Positions 19,179 through 28,498 of a DNA stretch of 64,000 nucleotides are shown piece by piece; the first letter of the stretch is position 1, and each line of letters begins with the position of its first letter. Location of the stretch: assembly GCF_030362795.1 (NCBI RefSeq), contig NZ_JAUCBM010000001.1:806001-870000 (forward strand). Direction: 5' to 3'. The stretch comes from Pseudochrobactrum kiredjianiae (GTDB lineage: Bacteria; Pseudomonadota; Alphaproteobacteria; Rhizobiales; Rhizobiaceae). A model generated the notes under the pieces. That model was not told where the DNA came from. It made no database searches and was given only the letters and a program-made list of their open reading frames with translations. The position numbers were made by a program, and so were the translations under genes.

Positions 19179-19566
19179 GATTTTACAACCGGATAACTGG
19201 GTTGCGCCGATTGGCTATTCGAATGGTATTTCTGCCCGTGGCCGCACAATTTTTGTCGGCGGACAAATCGGCTGGAACGAACAATGCGAGTTCGAAACCG
19301 ATGATTTCGTTGAACAGGTTCGCCAGACGCTTAAGAATATTGTTGCTATTCTGGCCGTTGACGGCGCGGGGCCTGAGCATATCACTACGATGACATGGTA
19401 CTTCACCGATAAGCAGGAATATAAATCCAATATGCGTGGTCTCGGACAGGCTTATCGCGATGTGATCGGTAAGCATTTTCCGGCAATGGCGGCGATGCAG
19501 GTGGCGGGGCTGATTGAAGATCGTGCCAAAATTGAAATTCAGGTCACAGCTGTCGTGCCGGACTGA
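19171..19566 (+). CDS. RidA/YjgF/UK114-family protein lacking the usual arginine
   Basis: A 131-residue RidA-family protein with the expected N-terminal VGGQIGWN strand, the central GAGPEHITTMTWYFTD, and the C-terminal AKIEIQVTAVV. RidA enzymes hydrolyse enamines/imines to ketones plus ammonia, which would suit removal of the amino nitrogen of anthranilate. However, canonical RidA has Arg in the PARxxVxV segment (Arg105 in E. coli), while this protein has FPAMAAMQV, with methionine there. It is therefore outside the canonical deaminase class and its activity needs assigning. RidA-like genes are known in 2-aminobenzoate clusters. Confidence 0.82.
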   Translation: MHKILQPDNWVAPIGYSNGISARGRTIFVGGQIGWNEQCEFETDDFVEQVRQTLKNIVAILAVDGAGPEHITTMTWYFTDKQEYKSNMRGLGQAYRDVIGKHFPAMAAMQVAGLIEDRAKIEIQVTAVVPD

Positions 19567-19577
19567 CGGGAGTGAAC

Positions 19578-21584
19578 ATGCCTGCCAGTTCTGAAACAAA
19601 GATCATTCATTTTTCAGATGCCGTTTCGGGTTTTGTTGATCATGGCCTTTTGCAGGTCACGATCAGCAATCCGCCGGTCAATGCGATTTCAGCCGCTATT
19701 CGTGAGGGGCTGATGCAGGCCATGGATATGGTTGAGACCTATAGTGTTGTGCACGGGCTGATCATTCGCGGTGAGGGGAAGTTCTTCGCAGCGGGGGCGG
19801 ATATTCGGGAGTTTGATCTGCCACCGTCAGAGCCGACACTGCCACAGGTTACCGCGCGGATAGAGGCATTAGCAAAACCGGTTATTGCAGCGATTAACGG
19901 GCCTACGCTGGGCGGGGGCTGTGAAGTTATTCTGGCTTGCCATTACCGGATCGCTTCAGAAACGGCAAAGTTTGGTCTGCCGGAAGTGAAGCTGGGGCTT
20001 GTGCCGGGCGCGGGCGGAACACAACGCCTGCCACGTTTGACAGGGCTGACTGCTGCTTTGGATATGATTGGTACAGGATGTACGATTTCAGCGCAGGAAG
20101 CATTGAAGAATGGTCTGATTGATGAGGTTGTCGCTCCGGAAAATCTAATGCTGACGGCGCAAAATGTTGCAAAAAAGCTGATTGGTACACAGCCGCGCCG
20201 CACATTGGAGTTATCTGTAAAAACAGAAGATACCGAGCAAACCGCAGCAAAAATTCTGAGCAAAGCGCGTGGTCGTGGTGCGCCATCAGAAGCATTGCGT
20301 CTGGTTTCGCTCTCTGCAACATTGCCAGCGCAACAAGCTTTGGCCGAGGAGCGCGCAACCTTCCTGCGCTTGCGCGAAAGTGAAGAAGCCCGTGCGTTGC
20401 GCTATGTGTTTTTTGCTGAGCGCGACGCCGGAAAACAGAGCGCTGACAGCACAGTTGCAACCCGCAAAGTGACAACCATTGGCATAGCAGGTACCGGTCT
20501 GATGGGTTCAGGTATCGCGGTATGCGCGTTAGCCGGTGGCTATCAGGTTATTGGTTATGAGCAAAGCGAAGAGGCTGCGCTTGCCGGATATCAGCGCATT
20601 ACTGCCTTGCTGGACAAGCAGTTCCAGACGGGGCGCTTGAGCGAACAGGCATTGCAGCAACAGAAGGCTAATCTCAGCGTCAGCGCGGATATTGCAGCAC
20701 TCTCAGCTGCTGATCTGGTTATCGAAGCCGTCTTTGATGATCTGACAGTTAAGTCTGAGCTATTCGCTAAGCTGGACAAAGTGTTACGTCCTGATGCGAT
20801 TGTGGCGACCAATACCAGCTATCTTAACCCTGATGAGCTGGCTGTACAGATCAGCCATCCGTCGCGGGTTGTCGGCATGCATTTCTTCTCTCCAGCACAT
20901 ATTATGCGGCTGCTGGAGATTGTGAATTGTGCGCAAACTGTGCCGGATGTTTTGGCAACCACCGTTGCTGTGGCCAAAAAGCTTAACAAGCTGGGCATTG
21001 TTTGCGGCGTGTGTGAAGGCTTTATCGGCAACCGGATTTTCTCGGCCTATCGTCGTGAAGCAGAATTTATGCTGGAGCAGGGCGCTCTGCCGCACGAGAT
21101 TGATGCAGCCTTGGAAGATTACGGTTTCGCGATGGGATTATTCGCGGTCTATGACATGGCCGGATTGGAAATCGCCTGGGCAAAGCGCAAACGGCAGGCG
21201 GCAACACGTTCTCCAGATGAGCCTTACTCCCCGATTGCCGACCGGCTTTGTGAGGCAGGTCGGTTCGGTCAAAAAAATGGCAAAGGCTGGTATCAATATC
21301 AGGATGGCAAGCGTCAGATCGATCCTGATGTCACAACATTGATTGAAACCGTGCGGCTTGAGAAAAACATTCAGGCACGCAGTTTTACGTCAAAACAAAT
21401 TATCGCTCAGCTCTTGCAGGTCATGGCGGATGAAGGCACGCAATTGCTTCAGGAAGGCATTGCTGCATCCCCAAGTGATATCGATCTGGTGCTGATCAAT
21501 GGTTATGGCTTTCCCGCCCATAAAGGCGGGCCGATGTTTACCGCAGCACAAAGCAAAACAAAAACGACGGGAACAAGTGCATGA
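19578..21584 (+). CDS. Bifunctional enoyl-CoA hydratase / 3-hydroxyacyl-CoA dehydrogenase (FadB-like)
   Basis: A 668-residue beta-oxidation fusion. The N-terminal crotonase domain has GEGKFFAAGADIREF and GPTLGGGCEVILACHYR. The NAD-binding domain starts near residue 299 with GTGLMGSG at 305-312, followed by the catalytic HFFSPAHIM segment (His in VGMHFFSPA) and the two helical C-terminal domains. It should carry out the hydration and oxidation steps before thiolysis. ATG 19578 is chosen over GTG 19572 because GGGAG lies five bases upstream. It overlaps the thiolase gene by four bases (ATGA). Confidence 0.9.
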   Translation: MPASSETKIIHFSDAVSGFVDHGLLQVTISNPPVNAISAAIREGLMQAMDMVETYSVVHGLIIRGEGKFFAAGADIREFDLPPSEPTLPQVTARIEALAKPVIAAINGPTLGGGCEVILACHYRIASETAKFGLPEVKLGLVPGAGGTQRLPRLTGLTAALDMIGTGCTISAQEALKNGLIDEVVAPENLMLTAQNVAKKLIGTQPRRTLELSVKTEDTEQTAAKILSKARGRGAPSEALRLVSLSATLPAQQALAEERATFLRLRESEEARALRYVFFAERDAGKQSADSTVATRKVTTIGIAGTGLMGSGIAVCALAGGYQVIGYEQSEEAALAGYQRITALLDKQFQTGRLSEQALQQQKANLSVSADIAALSAADLVIEAVFDDLTVKSELFAKLDKVLRPDAIVATNTSYLNPDELAVQISHPSRVVGMHFFSPAHIMRLLEIVNCAQTVPDVLATTVAVAKKLNKLGIVCGVCEGFIGNRIFSAYRREAEFMLEQGALPHEIDAALEDYGFAMGLFAVYDMAGLEIAWAKRKRQAATRSPDEPYSPIADRLCEAGRFGQKNGKGWYQYQDGKRQIDPDVTTLIETVRLEKNIQARSFTSKQIIAQLLQVMADEGTQLLQEGIAASPSDIDLVLINGYGFPAHKGGPMFTAAQSKTKTTGTSA

Positions 21585-22783
21585 GCGAAGCCTATATTAT
21601 CGGCGGTGTCCGCACACCTATTGGCCGTTATGGCGGGGCGCTTGCATCGGTGCGGCCGGATGATATGGCAGCCCATGTTATCCGTGAGGCACTGGCTCGT
21701 TTTCCGTCACTTGGCAATGCCGTGATTGATGAGGTGGTGTTTGGCTGTGCCAATCAGGCCGGTGAGGACAATCGCAATATTGCCCGTATGGCGGTTTTAC
21801 TGTCTGGCCTTGGTGAGAGTGTTCCGGCAACAACCATCAATCGTCTTTGTGGTTCGGGGCTTGATGCGGTTGGTTATGCCGCCCGTGCAATTAAGCTTGG
21901 GGAAGCCGATATTATTATTGCCGGTGGTGTTGAGAGCATGTCGCGCGCACCATTCGTGATGCCCAAGGCAGACGCGGCCTTCCAGCGGCAGAATGCGGTT
22001 TATGACACAACCATTGGCTGGCGCTTTATCAATCCGCTGATTGACGGCAAATATGGTTCTGAATCCATGCCGGAAACGGCTGAAAATGTGGCGCAGAATT
22101 ACGACATCAGCAGACAGGATCAGGACGCTTTTGCCCTGATGAGCCAGACCCGTGCAAGCCATGCCATTCAAAGCGGTCGTCTCGCACAGGAAATTGCACC
22201 TTATGTGATTGCGGGGCGAAAGGGTGCTACAACCATTGTGGCACAAGATGAGCAACCGCGCGAAACCTCGCTGGAAAAACTAGCCGCACTCACAACGCCG
22301 TTCCGCCAAAACGGAACTGTAACGGCAGGTAATGCATCGAGCGTCAATGATGGTGCGGCAGCTGTGATTATTGCCTCAAAGCAAGCTGTTGAGCGCTACG
22401 GACTGACAGTGCTTGCACGTGTTGAAGGTATGGCGACGAGTGGTGTTGCCCCCCGAATTATGGGGATCGGCCCTGTATTCGCAACACAGAAGCTGCTGCA
22501 TCGCCATAATCTGAAACTTGCTGACATTGGTGTGATTGAGCTGAATGAAGCTTTTGCTGCACAATCCTTGGCGTGTATGCGCCAGCTCGGGCTCTCCGAT
22601 GATGCAGCCCATGTTAATCCTAATGGTGGTGCAATTGCGCTTGGCCATCCGCTTGGTATGTCTGGTGCCAGACTGGCTTTAACCGCCGCAATGGAACTGC
22701 AAAATCATGATACGCAACATGCTTTGGCAACCATGTGTGTAGGCGTAGGGCAGGGGATATCACTTTTACTTAGCCAGCCTTAA
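21581..22783 (+). CDS. Acetyl-CoA acyltransferase (beta-ketoadipyl/3-oxoacyl-CoA thiolase type)
   Basis: A 400-residue thiolase. The acylated cysteine is Cys90 in NRLCGSGLDAV; His356 in ALGHPLGMSGARL and Cys386 in TMCVGVGQG complete the active site. Strong similarity in form to PcaF/PaaJ-type 3-oxoadipyl-CoA thiolases suggests that the pathway ends with a short dicarboxylic or branched 3-oxoacyl-CoA split to acetyl-CoA plus another CoA ester. It is the last gene of the operon and is coupled to the preceding gene. Confidence 0.9.
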   Translation: MSEAYIIGGVRTPIGRYGGALASVRPDDMAAHVIREALARFPSLGNAVIDEVVFGCANQAGEDNRNIARMAVLLSGLGESVPATTINRLCGSGLDAVGYAARAIKLGEADIIIAGGVESMSRAPFVMPKADAAFQRQNAVYDTTIGWRFINPLIDGKYGSESMPETAENVAQNYDISRQDQDAFALMSQTRASHAIQSGRLAQEIAPYVIAGRKGATTIVAQDEQPRETSLEKLAALTTPFRQNGTVTAGNASSVNDGAAAVIIASKQAVERYGLTVLARVEGMATSGVAPRIMGIGPVFATQKLLHRHNLKLADIGVIELNEAFAAQSLACMRQLGLSDDAAHVNPNGGAIALGHPLGMSGARLALTAAMELQNHDTQHALATMCVGVGQGISLLLSQP

Positions 22784-23191
22784 GGCAAATACAGAGATAG
22801 CGTCCCAAACTGAGTAAGCCGCCATTGCATATCAGTGCCTGCGGCGGAATAATCAGAATATTGGTTTTGACAGCGTAGCGACACAGCGCAATGGCCGCTT
22901 TATTCAGGTCTTACACGGCACTGATCCCGCCGGAATACTGTTTTATGCTGTAGATATAAGGTGTTATATCAAAGCTCATTGAGTGAAACTCATTGGACTT
23001 TGGTTAAGCCTGTGTGGCAATGGAACATTTTCAAGACATGATGCGTTAGCATCTTGAGCCGTCTTGGTATTAGAGTGCCATATCCTTTTCGGATGAAGGT
23101 ACCCGCGATTTGAAGCTCATATTGATAATGACGCAAATTATATAATTTACTTTTCACCCAATTATGAGAGTAATGGTGAGAAGGGGACAAG
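22784..23191. other. Gap between thiolase and GntR genes: possible IS remnant plus palindromes
   Basis: This 408-base gap has no intact gene. On the minus strand, about 22930-22800, a broken reading (KAAIALCRYAVKTN) resembles the C-terminal end of IS5-group (IS427-like) transposases, with frame changes. Further right, GATATAA-N4-TTATATC (22953-22970) and TGAGT-N3-ACTCA (22980-22992) are symmetric sites upstream of the GntR gene and could be operators. Confidence 0.35.
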
Positions 23192-23923
23192 TTGTTGAGC
23201 CAAGAAACTGTGACAAAAACAGAGCATGCCTACCAAACCTTACGGCAGGATATTTTAGAAGTGCGGTTGGCGCCGGATACTCCGCTCAGGCTCGGTGCAA
23301 TCCGCGAGTCTTATGGTGTTGGGTGGACGCCATTGCGTGAGGCATTATCTCGTCTTGAAGCTGAGCATTTAGTGCAGTCTACCGCGAATAAAGGTTATGT
23401 CGTTGCTTCGGTTTCAATTGCTGAATTAGCCGATTTGACTAAAACGAAAGGCATGATTGAGCTTCAGTTGCTGCGTGAATCTATGGAATTTGGTCATCAG
23501 GAATGGGAGGCAAGGATAGTTGCAGCGCATTACCGGTTGTCGCGGGAGGTTCCGCCGTTCGAGCAAGAAGGTGATCAGGAACATTTTACAAGCTGGTCTC
23601 ATCTTCATGATGCTTTCCATAATGCGCTGATTTCTGCCAACCAATCTCCGTGGTTGAGCCGGTTTTACCGTCAGGTGACAGATCATATGCGCCGTCATGG
23701 GCGGGCTTTACGCACAGCGATGCCGCATATGGAGTCTGAAGCCTCTTCTGCTGCTTTGAAAGCTTCACCGGCATTGCGGATGTCTTTTTCGCTAGAGCCG
23801 CATACGGCCTTGATGGATGCTGTGATCAACCGCCAGATTGCGCAGGCGGTGAATCTGATACAGGAACATAATAAGCTGACTATGCTTGCTTATGACGAAA
23901 TAAATGACGGCTTCGCAGAATGA
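23192..23923 (+). CDS. GntR-family regulator, FCD domain
   Basis: A protein of about 243 residues with an N-terminal GntR winged helix (LRLGAIRESYGVGWTPLREALSRLEAEHLV) and a C-terminal helical FCD domain (HDAFHNALISANQS, with metal-site histidines). There is no in-frame ATG at the right place. The likely start is one of two adjacent TTG codons (23192 or 23195) with AAGGGG upstream. It may regulate the aminobenzoate operon on its left or an unlinked pathway; nothing adjacent on the right is an obvious target. Confidence 0.8.
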   Translation: MLSQETVTKTEHAYQTLRQDILEVRLAPDTPLRLGAIRESYGVGWTPLREALSRLEAEHLVQSTANKGYVVASVSIAELADLTKTKGMIELQLLRESMEFGHQEWEARIVAAHYRLSREVPPFEQEGDQEHFTSWSHLHDAFHNALISANQSPWLSRFYRQVTDHMRRHGRALRTAMPHMESEASSAALKASPALRMSFSLEPHTALMDAVINRQIAQAVNLIQEHNKLTMLAYDEINDGFAE

Positions 23924-24041
23924 GATGTTTATGGGCTGCGCCAGTTTAAATCTATATGTTTAGTTTGAGCCTATAGATCTAGACCAGAGCATCACATCAG
24001 TATATTGGCGTCAATATTTCTGTCGGGTGTAGTGTTCATTT

Positions 24042-27000
24042 TTATTCGTCGGGAAAAACCGGCTCCGAAGTCTTTCTTTGCTCTAGGCTTTCCTGAATAG
24101 TTTTGATCTCGTTGTTTAATACATTGCCTTTGTAGACAAGTGATGTTTCGTGTCTCGTATATTCGCCATTCCGGTCTGCGCTTAACCAGTTAAACGATCC
24201 TACAGAAAGTATTTTCTTATCGATAATAACGATTTTACTATGCATCTTACGGACATAAACAATCGTAACGCCAATGTTTGTGAGTGCCTTTCTGATAAAA
24301 TTTAAATAATTGTAAGATAATGATGCGCCATTCATTCGGTTATCTGCATTCAGCTCAGGATCGATATAAACGCTTATGCGCGTTCCGCGTTGCACAGCTT
24401 CCTGAAAGGCTTTGAGAAAGCCAAATTGTTGTAGTGGCTTCAATTTTATCCAGGGTGACACAATATGGATGTCACGCGCATTTAATTTCAGAGAGTGTAA
24501 GAGAAATTGGTCATGTTCTTCTGCATTCTGTAAGTGGATAAGTTCAGAATTGCTATCTTGAAGGTCGCCGCGAGCGGGAACGGAAAATGGGAGCGCATTC
24601 TCCTTTCTGGCAAACATATAACTTGCCAGCAGACCACGCGAAGTACCGGGCGAAGCTGATGCAAAAACATCCATGTCGCCAAATAGCAAAAAACTGTCCT
24701 TGGCTCTGGATACAGCAACATTGAGCATGCTTTTTGACAGATCAATGAAATTACCGTCTTCATGTTTGGAATAGACTGACGAGAAAAGAATGATCGCGCG
24801 CTCTGCGCCTTGCAGTGCATGGACTGTTCCGACAGTTATATCATTTTTACCGGTTCCTGCTGCGATATTCTGTTTGTGGCAGGCATTGATGATTGTACGG
24901 CTTTGTGCAGCAAAGGGCGTTACAACGCCTACAATATTTTCAATGTTCTGGCCGTAATGTTGTTCCAGAACCTGCTTATTCTCGGCTAACCAGAGTGCTA
25001 TTGTTTCAGCTTCCAGATGGTTGACACGGCTTGTGCCGCTGGTGCGGCAGAACCCGTGAATATGAAGATATGCCATAGGTGGAAATGGCGGCTTTGTATC
25101 TGGAATCCGCTTTGGCAGGAGTTTGCCCTGATAAGAAAGCTCGTTGCAGTAATTGATGATTTCAGTGAGACAGCGGTGATGCTCATACAGGTAGAAGCCA
25201 CGCTCCATTTGCGGATCATAATGATAGCGGCATGCATGTTGTGCAACTTGCATTACGCTGCCGGAGGAAGCTAATTTGCCGGTTGTTTTTAAACGCTCCC
25301 AGCCGTCTTCACTAATTTCTCCCTCAATGATCCCGCTGCCCAGTAAGTTACCCAGATCGACACGCTGAGAGATCGCCCATATAGGTTCAATCTGGCGCGT
25401 ATCACCGATCACGATGGCTTTTTTGGCTAATGTAAAAGAGGCACCGGCAACTTCCGGCAAGACTTGTCCTGCTTCATCAATAATCAGGAGATCAATGTAG
25501 TTATAAAGATAATCATCACTGTACACATCGTTTATACATTGACGTACCCGAAGTTTCTGCGGCAGCATTGCAAGGGTGGAAACGGCACAAGGTGTCAGCA
25601 TCATACGCCTGCGCCACCGCGCTTCGATTGTCTTACGGCCAGTTTTTCCGCGCTGTTGCTCAATGGCCGGTAAATTGTTTTCCATTTCAAGCAGCCAGCG
25701 ACCTTCCCAGTAATGGGTGGTCAGCAGAAATATTTTAAACCGCACAAGCTTGTCAGTCTCAGCGTCAATTTCTGAAAAGTCATTTGATGACGGCAAGCCA
25801 ATAGATGTCAGCGTGTTGTCCCACTGTTTTTGACACTGTTCTTGATTGTGAATTAAGGACTGAGCCTGAGATACCGCTTGGTATTGCAGGCTCAGCTCCT
25901 GATCGAGCCGTCTGACATCTGCCTTGATCGTATTTTCAATTTCGGCAAATTGCCGGATACTTTCCAAAGAGCGCGGGTCAGGCCAGATGTCGCGTAAAAA
26001 CAGGCGTGCTTTTTGCATCCGCTTTTTGGCCACCACAGGCAGCCAGCCGAAGGCAGAAAGTAAAATGGATTCCTGAGCCTGATATTCTTCCCAGCGCCGG
26101 TTCAATGTTTCAATGCCGGTTTTCTGTGCGGATATAATTGCTGCTTTAAGTTGACGTGCTGCAAGCTCGCCTTGCGGGTCATGAGAAAGTACTTCTGTAC
26201 AGCTGGCTGTAGCCGATGACAGGGATGCCCACGCGTTTTGTAAGTGCTGTAACTTGTCCGCTTCATTATGGAGTGCGGATTTCAGTTCGTTGACGATTGC
26301 TTCAACGGTCACTGTTCCCAAGTCAGGAAATGCGCGTGCGCCTGCTGCAATAAAGGCGGCTTTTGCTCTGATGACATAATCCGGAGTTTCGATTTTTTCA
26401 AAGAAGGATTCTGTCTGGTATTTCTTGCTCGCGTCTTCTTCGCGCGCTTTTGATGGCAAATATGTACCGAAGCTTTTCAGTTCAGGTAGCCAGCGGCCTG
26501 AAAAGGAGCCGGTTCTTTGCGAGAAATTCTTTGCAAAAGCATCGAGAATATTTGTAACGGCCTGATTGTTGGTTGATGCAGCGACAATGACAGGCGGTTC
26601 TTTTCCCCGCATTGCGGCACGCGCCCATTCCACGGCGACTATGGAAAGCAGCATTGTGGTTTTGCCGGTGCCCGGAGGGCCGTTAACGGCAATAATATCA
26701 CCATTGTCAGAGGTGCAGCTATGGGAGACGACATCACGCTGTGCTCTTGCTAATGGAAATGTATCGCTGGAATGGCCAAGACGGGCAGCAAAACTCACAT
26801 CACTCGATAAGCATGGTTCCGGTTGCAAAACCTGCTCGCTGGCATAGCGATCAAACAGGGGCGCCTTGATTTTTGCCTGCCGGAAATGATCGTAGAGTTT
26901 TAAAATGTGAAAAGATGCGAAAACGACTTTATCTGATTCCTCGAAATACCATCCCTCTGCAATCTGGTAGCTAGTATCATCGCTTGGCCAGTTACCGGTG

Positions 27001-27545
27001 ATCTGGTTCAGAAGTGTGTGATAATAATCGCGAAATGCATTCCAGTTTTTGGTGTGGACTGCGTGGCGATCATGCGAGTCCTCTGCGTGTTCTTCTTCCT
27101 CATCCGTCATAACAGGAACGGATGCTGTGCTGGCGAAATGATCTAAATCCTCAACTTTACCGATTGCGAGACTTCCTTGGCCGACTGGCTCCAGCAAATC
27201 GCGGGGAACGGATGCATCGGTAAGAAATAAACGGCCGTCACGTGCCATTGACCCTTTTAAAATGATTGGTGTTACAATAGCAGGCAGTCCGTCATTTCGG
27301 AGCTGACCGTGCTCTGATATGCGATGGGCAATGATCGGCCGGATTGTTATTTCAAGTAATTTTGTATCTTTAGGCCTGTCTTTAAAAAGCGCAGAGACAA
27401 ATTTATGCTCAACAATACCTTCTTTTAGCTCAGAAAGCGGGCGCTCATTGAACCGCCTGGCCTCTTTTGGGGTAAAGCCTCCCTGGTTGAAGGCACTATC
27501 TGCAAGGCTATTACGCCAGTATGATGCATAAGACTGTGATTTCAA
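24042..27545 (-). CDS. SF1 (DNA2/NAM7-like) helicase with C-terminal PLD nuclease domain; candidate Mokosh type II MkoC
   Basis: A 1167-residue protein. Walker A GPPGTGKT is at 289-296, with the following VAASTNNQAVTNILDAF (motif Ia). A long helical insertion spans about 330-640. Walker B LLIIDEAGQ is near 687, motif III GDTRQIEP near 715, and motifs V/VI GTVHALQGAE near 910. The C-terminal 150 residues are a phospholipase D-like nuclease with one HKD motif, HSKIVIIDKK followed by GSFNW (His1102). Family knowledge: helicase plus PLD in one protein defines the type II Mokosh anti-phage system. No partner gene is adjacent, as expected for type II. The flanks are AT-rich. A housekeeping nucleic-acid role remains possible. 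Confidence 0.75.
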   Translation of the reverse strand: MKSQSYASYWRNSLADSAFNQGGFTPKEARRFNERPLSELKEGIVEHKFVSALFKDRPKDTKLLEITIRPIIAHRISEHGQLRNDGLPAIVTPIILKGSMARDGRLFLTDASVPRDLLEPVGQGSLAIGKVEDLDHFASTASVPVMTDEEEEHAEDSHDRHAVHTKNWNAFRDYYHTLLNQITGNWPSDDTSYQIAEGWYFEESDKVVFASFHILKLYDHFRQAKIKAPLFDRYASEQVLQPEPCLSSDVSFAARLGHSSDTFPLARAQRDVVSHSCTSDNGDIIAVNGPPGTGKTTMLLSIVAVEWARAAMRGKEPPVIVAASTNNQAVTNILDAFAKNFSQRTGSFSGRWLPELKSFGTYLPSKAREEDASKKYQTESFFEKIETPDYVIRAKAAFIAAGARAFPDLGTVTVEAIVNELKSALHNEADKLQHLQNAWASLSSATASCTEVLSHDPQGELAARQLKAAIISAQKTGIETLNRRWEEYQAQESILLSAFGWLPVVAKKRMQKARLFLRDIWPDPRSLESIRQFAEIENTIKADVRRLDQELSLQYQAVSQAQSLIHNQEQCQKQWDNTLTSIGLPSSNDFSEIDAETDKLVRFKIFLLTTHYWEGRWLLEMENNLPAIEQQRGKTGRKTIEARWRRRMMLTPCAVSTLAMLPQKLRVRQCINDVYSDDYLYNYIDLLIIDEAGQVLPEVAGASFTLAKKAIVIGDTRQIEPIWAISQRVDLGNLLGSGIIEGEISEDGWERLKTTGKLASSGSVMQVAQHACRYHYDPQMERGFYLYEHHRCLTEIINYCNELSYQGKLLPKRIPDTKPPFPPMAYLHIHGFCRTSGTSRVNHLEAETIALWLAENKQVLEQHYGQNIENIVGVVTPFAAQSRTIINACHKQNIAAGTGKNDITVGTVHALQGAERAIILFSSVYSKHEDGNFIDLSKSMLNVAVSRAKDSFLLFGDMDVFASASPGTSRGLLASYMFARKENALPFSVPARGDLQDSNSELIHLQNAEEHDQFLLHSLKLNARDIHIVSPWIKLKPLQQFGFLKAFQEAVQRGTRISVYIDPELNADNRMNGASLSYNYLNFIRKALTNIGVTIVYVRKMHSKIVIIDKKILSVGSFNWLSADRNGEYTRHETSLVYKGNVLNNEIKTIQESLEQRKTSEPVFPDE

Positions 27546-27817
27546 TTTTCTGACTATTATTTTTTAAGTGAATGTACTCATTTGGAAGGTGTTTGAGAGC
27601 TGAGACAAAAAATATTTAAATGCGTATTGAATAATTTTATAAGCATATCAGCAATGAAATGCCAATATACATGACGTTTTGGTTTTTATTTGTCATTTTC
27701 TGATAGTTTATATTTTAATGTGTAATTTTTATCGTTATTTCAAAGTAATATATTGTAAAATAGGGCGTCAGCTCAAATAATTATATTGCAAATATTTGCT
27801 GATTTAATGACTTGATA
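27546..27817. other. Strongly AT-rich gap upstream of the helicase-nuclease gene
   Basis: These 272 bases are far richer in A and T than their surroundings (for example tattttaatgtgtaattttt near 27710). No reading frame or clear hairpin is supported. It must carry the promoter of the helicase-nuclease gene, and its composition fits foreign DNA silenced by nucleoid proteins. Confidence 0.5.
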
Positions 27818-28408
27818 TTATTTTTTGCGACTGGTGCAGGCTTCGTAGCCACTTGAAAATAGGCGGCCAGGGCGCATCCCGATCATTTTTGGTACATCTG
27901 ATAATGTCGGGGCACGCAGAGATTGTGTCATGGCGATTGTCGCTTGCGCGCAAATCGCGGCATCTTCAGCTGCATTATGATGATGGAAGCTCAAACCAAG
28001 ATAATTGGCCAGAACATTCAGTTTGTGGGATGGCAAATGCGGCCAAACTTTCTGCGCCATTTTAACTGAGCAGAGATATTGGAACTCAGGGTAATTCTGC
28101 CGGTACAAATCCAGAGACGCACGCCAGACACTGAAATCAAAAGCCGCATTATGAGCAATCATCATTGCGCCCGCAAAATCATCGGCAAATTCGTCCATAA
28201 CGTCCGGAAACTCTCCGGCATCTTCAACATGCTCAGGGCGAATGCCATGAATAGCGATGTTAAATGAAGAAAATCGCATATCTTTTGGCCGGATGAAGCG
28301 TTCTTCAACCCGCACAACCTGATCATTCTCGATCCATGCCAATCCGACAGAGCAGGCGCTGGCGCGTTGTTCATTGGCGGTTTCAAAATCGACAGCGATG
28401 ATTTTCAA
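27818..28408 (-). CDS. DnaQ-like 3'-5' exonuclease (DEDDh)
   Basis: A 196-residue single-domain exonuclease. The motif I acids are Asp7 and Glu9 in VDFETAN; motif II is AHNAAFDFSVW; motif III is HHNAAEDA, where His and Asp complete the DEDDh set. Such stand-alone proteins resemble the epsilon proofreading subunit or RNase T-like trimming enzymes. It is co-directional with, and 272 bases upstream of, the helicase-nuclease gene. Whether it belongs to that system is unknown. The C-terminus carries an extra tail (residues about 165-196) with no recognised domain. Confidence 0.82.
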   Translation of the reverse strand: MKIIAVDFETANEQRASACSVGLAWIENDQVVRVEERFIRPKDMRFSSFNIAIHGIRPEHVEDAGEFPDVMDEFADDFAGAMMIAHNAAFDFSVWRASLDLYRQNYPEFQYLCSVKMAQKVWPHLPSHKLNVLANYLGLSFHHHNAAEDAAICAQATIAMTQSLRAPTLSDVPKMIGMRPGRLFSSGYEACTSRKK

Positions 28409-28498
28409 GAGATGCTCCGGTTGTAATCAGACGCTTGTGTTACTGAAGAAAAATCATGGAAGGGTCAAGAACGGAAGTTGCTCAAGCGCGTATGGCTG

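Noticed and set aside
23941-24041. Toxin-antitoxin or second defence gene next to the helicase-nuclease
   Set aside because: Only about 100 bases lie between the GntR and helicase stops and no supported small gene is present.
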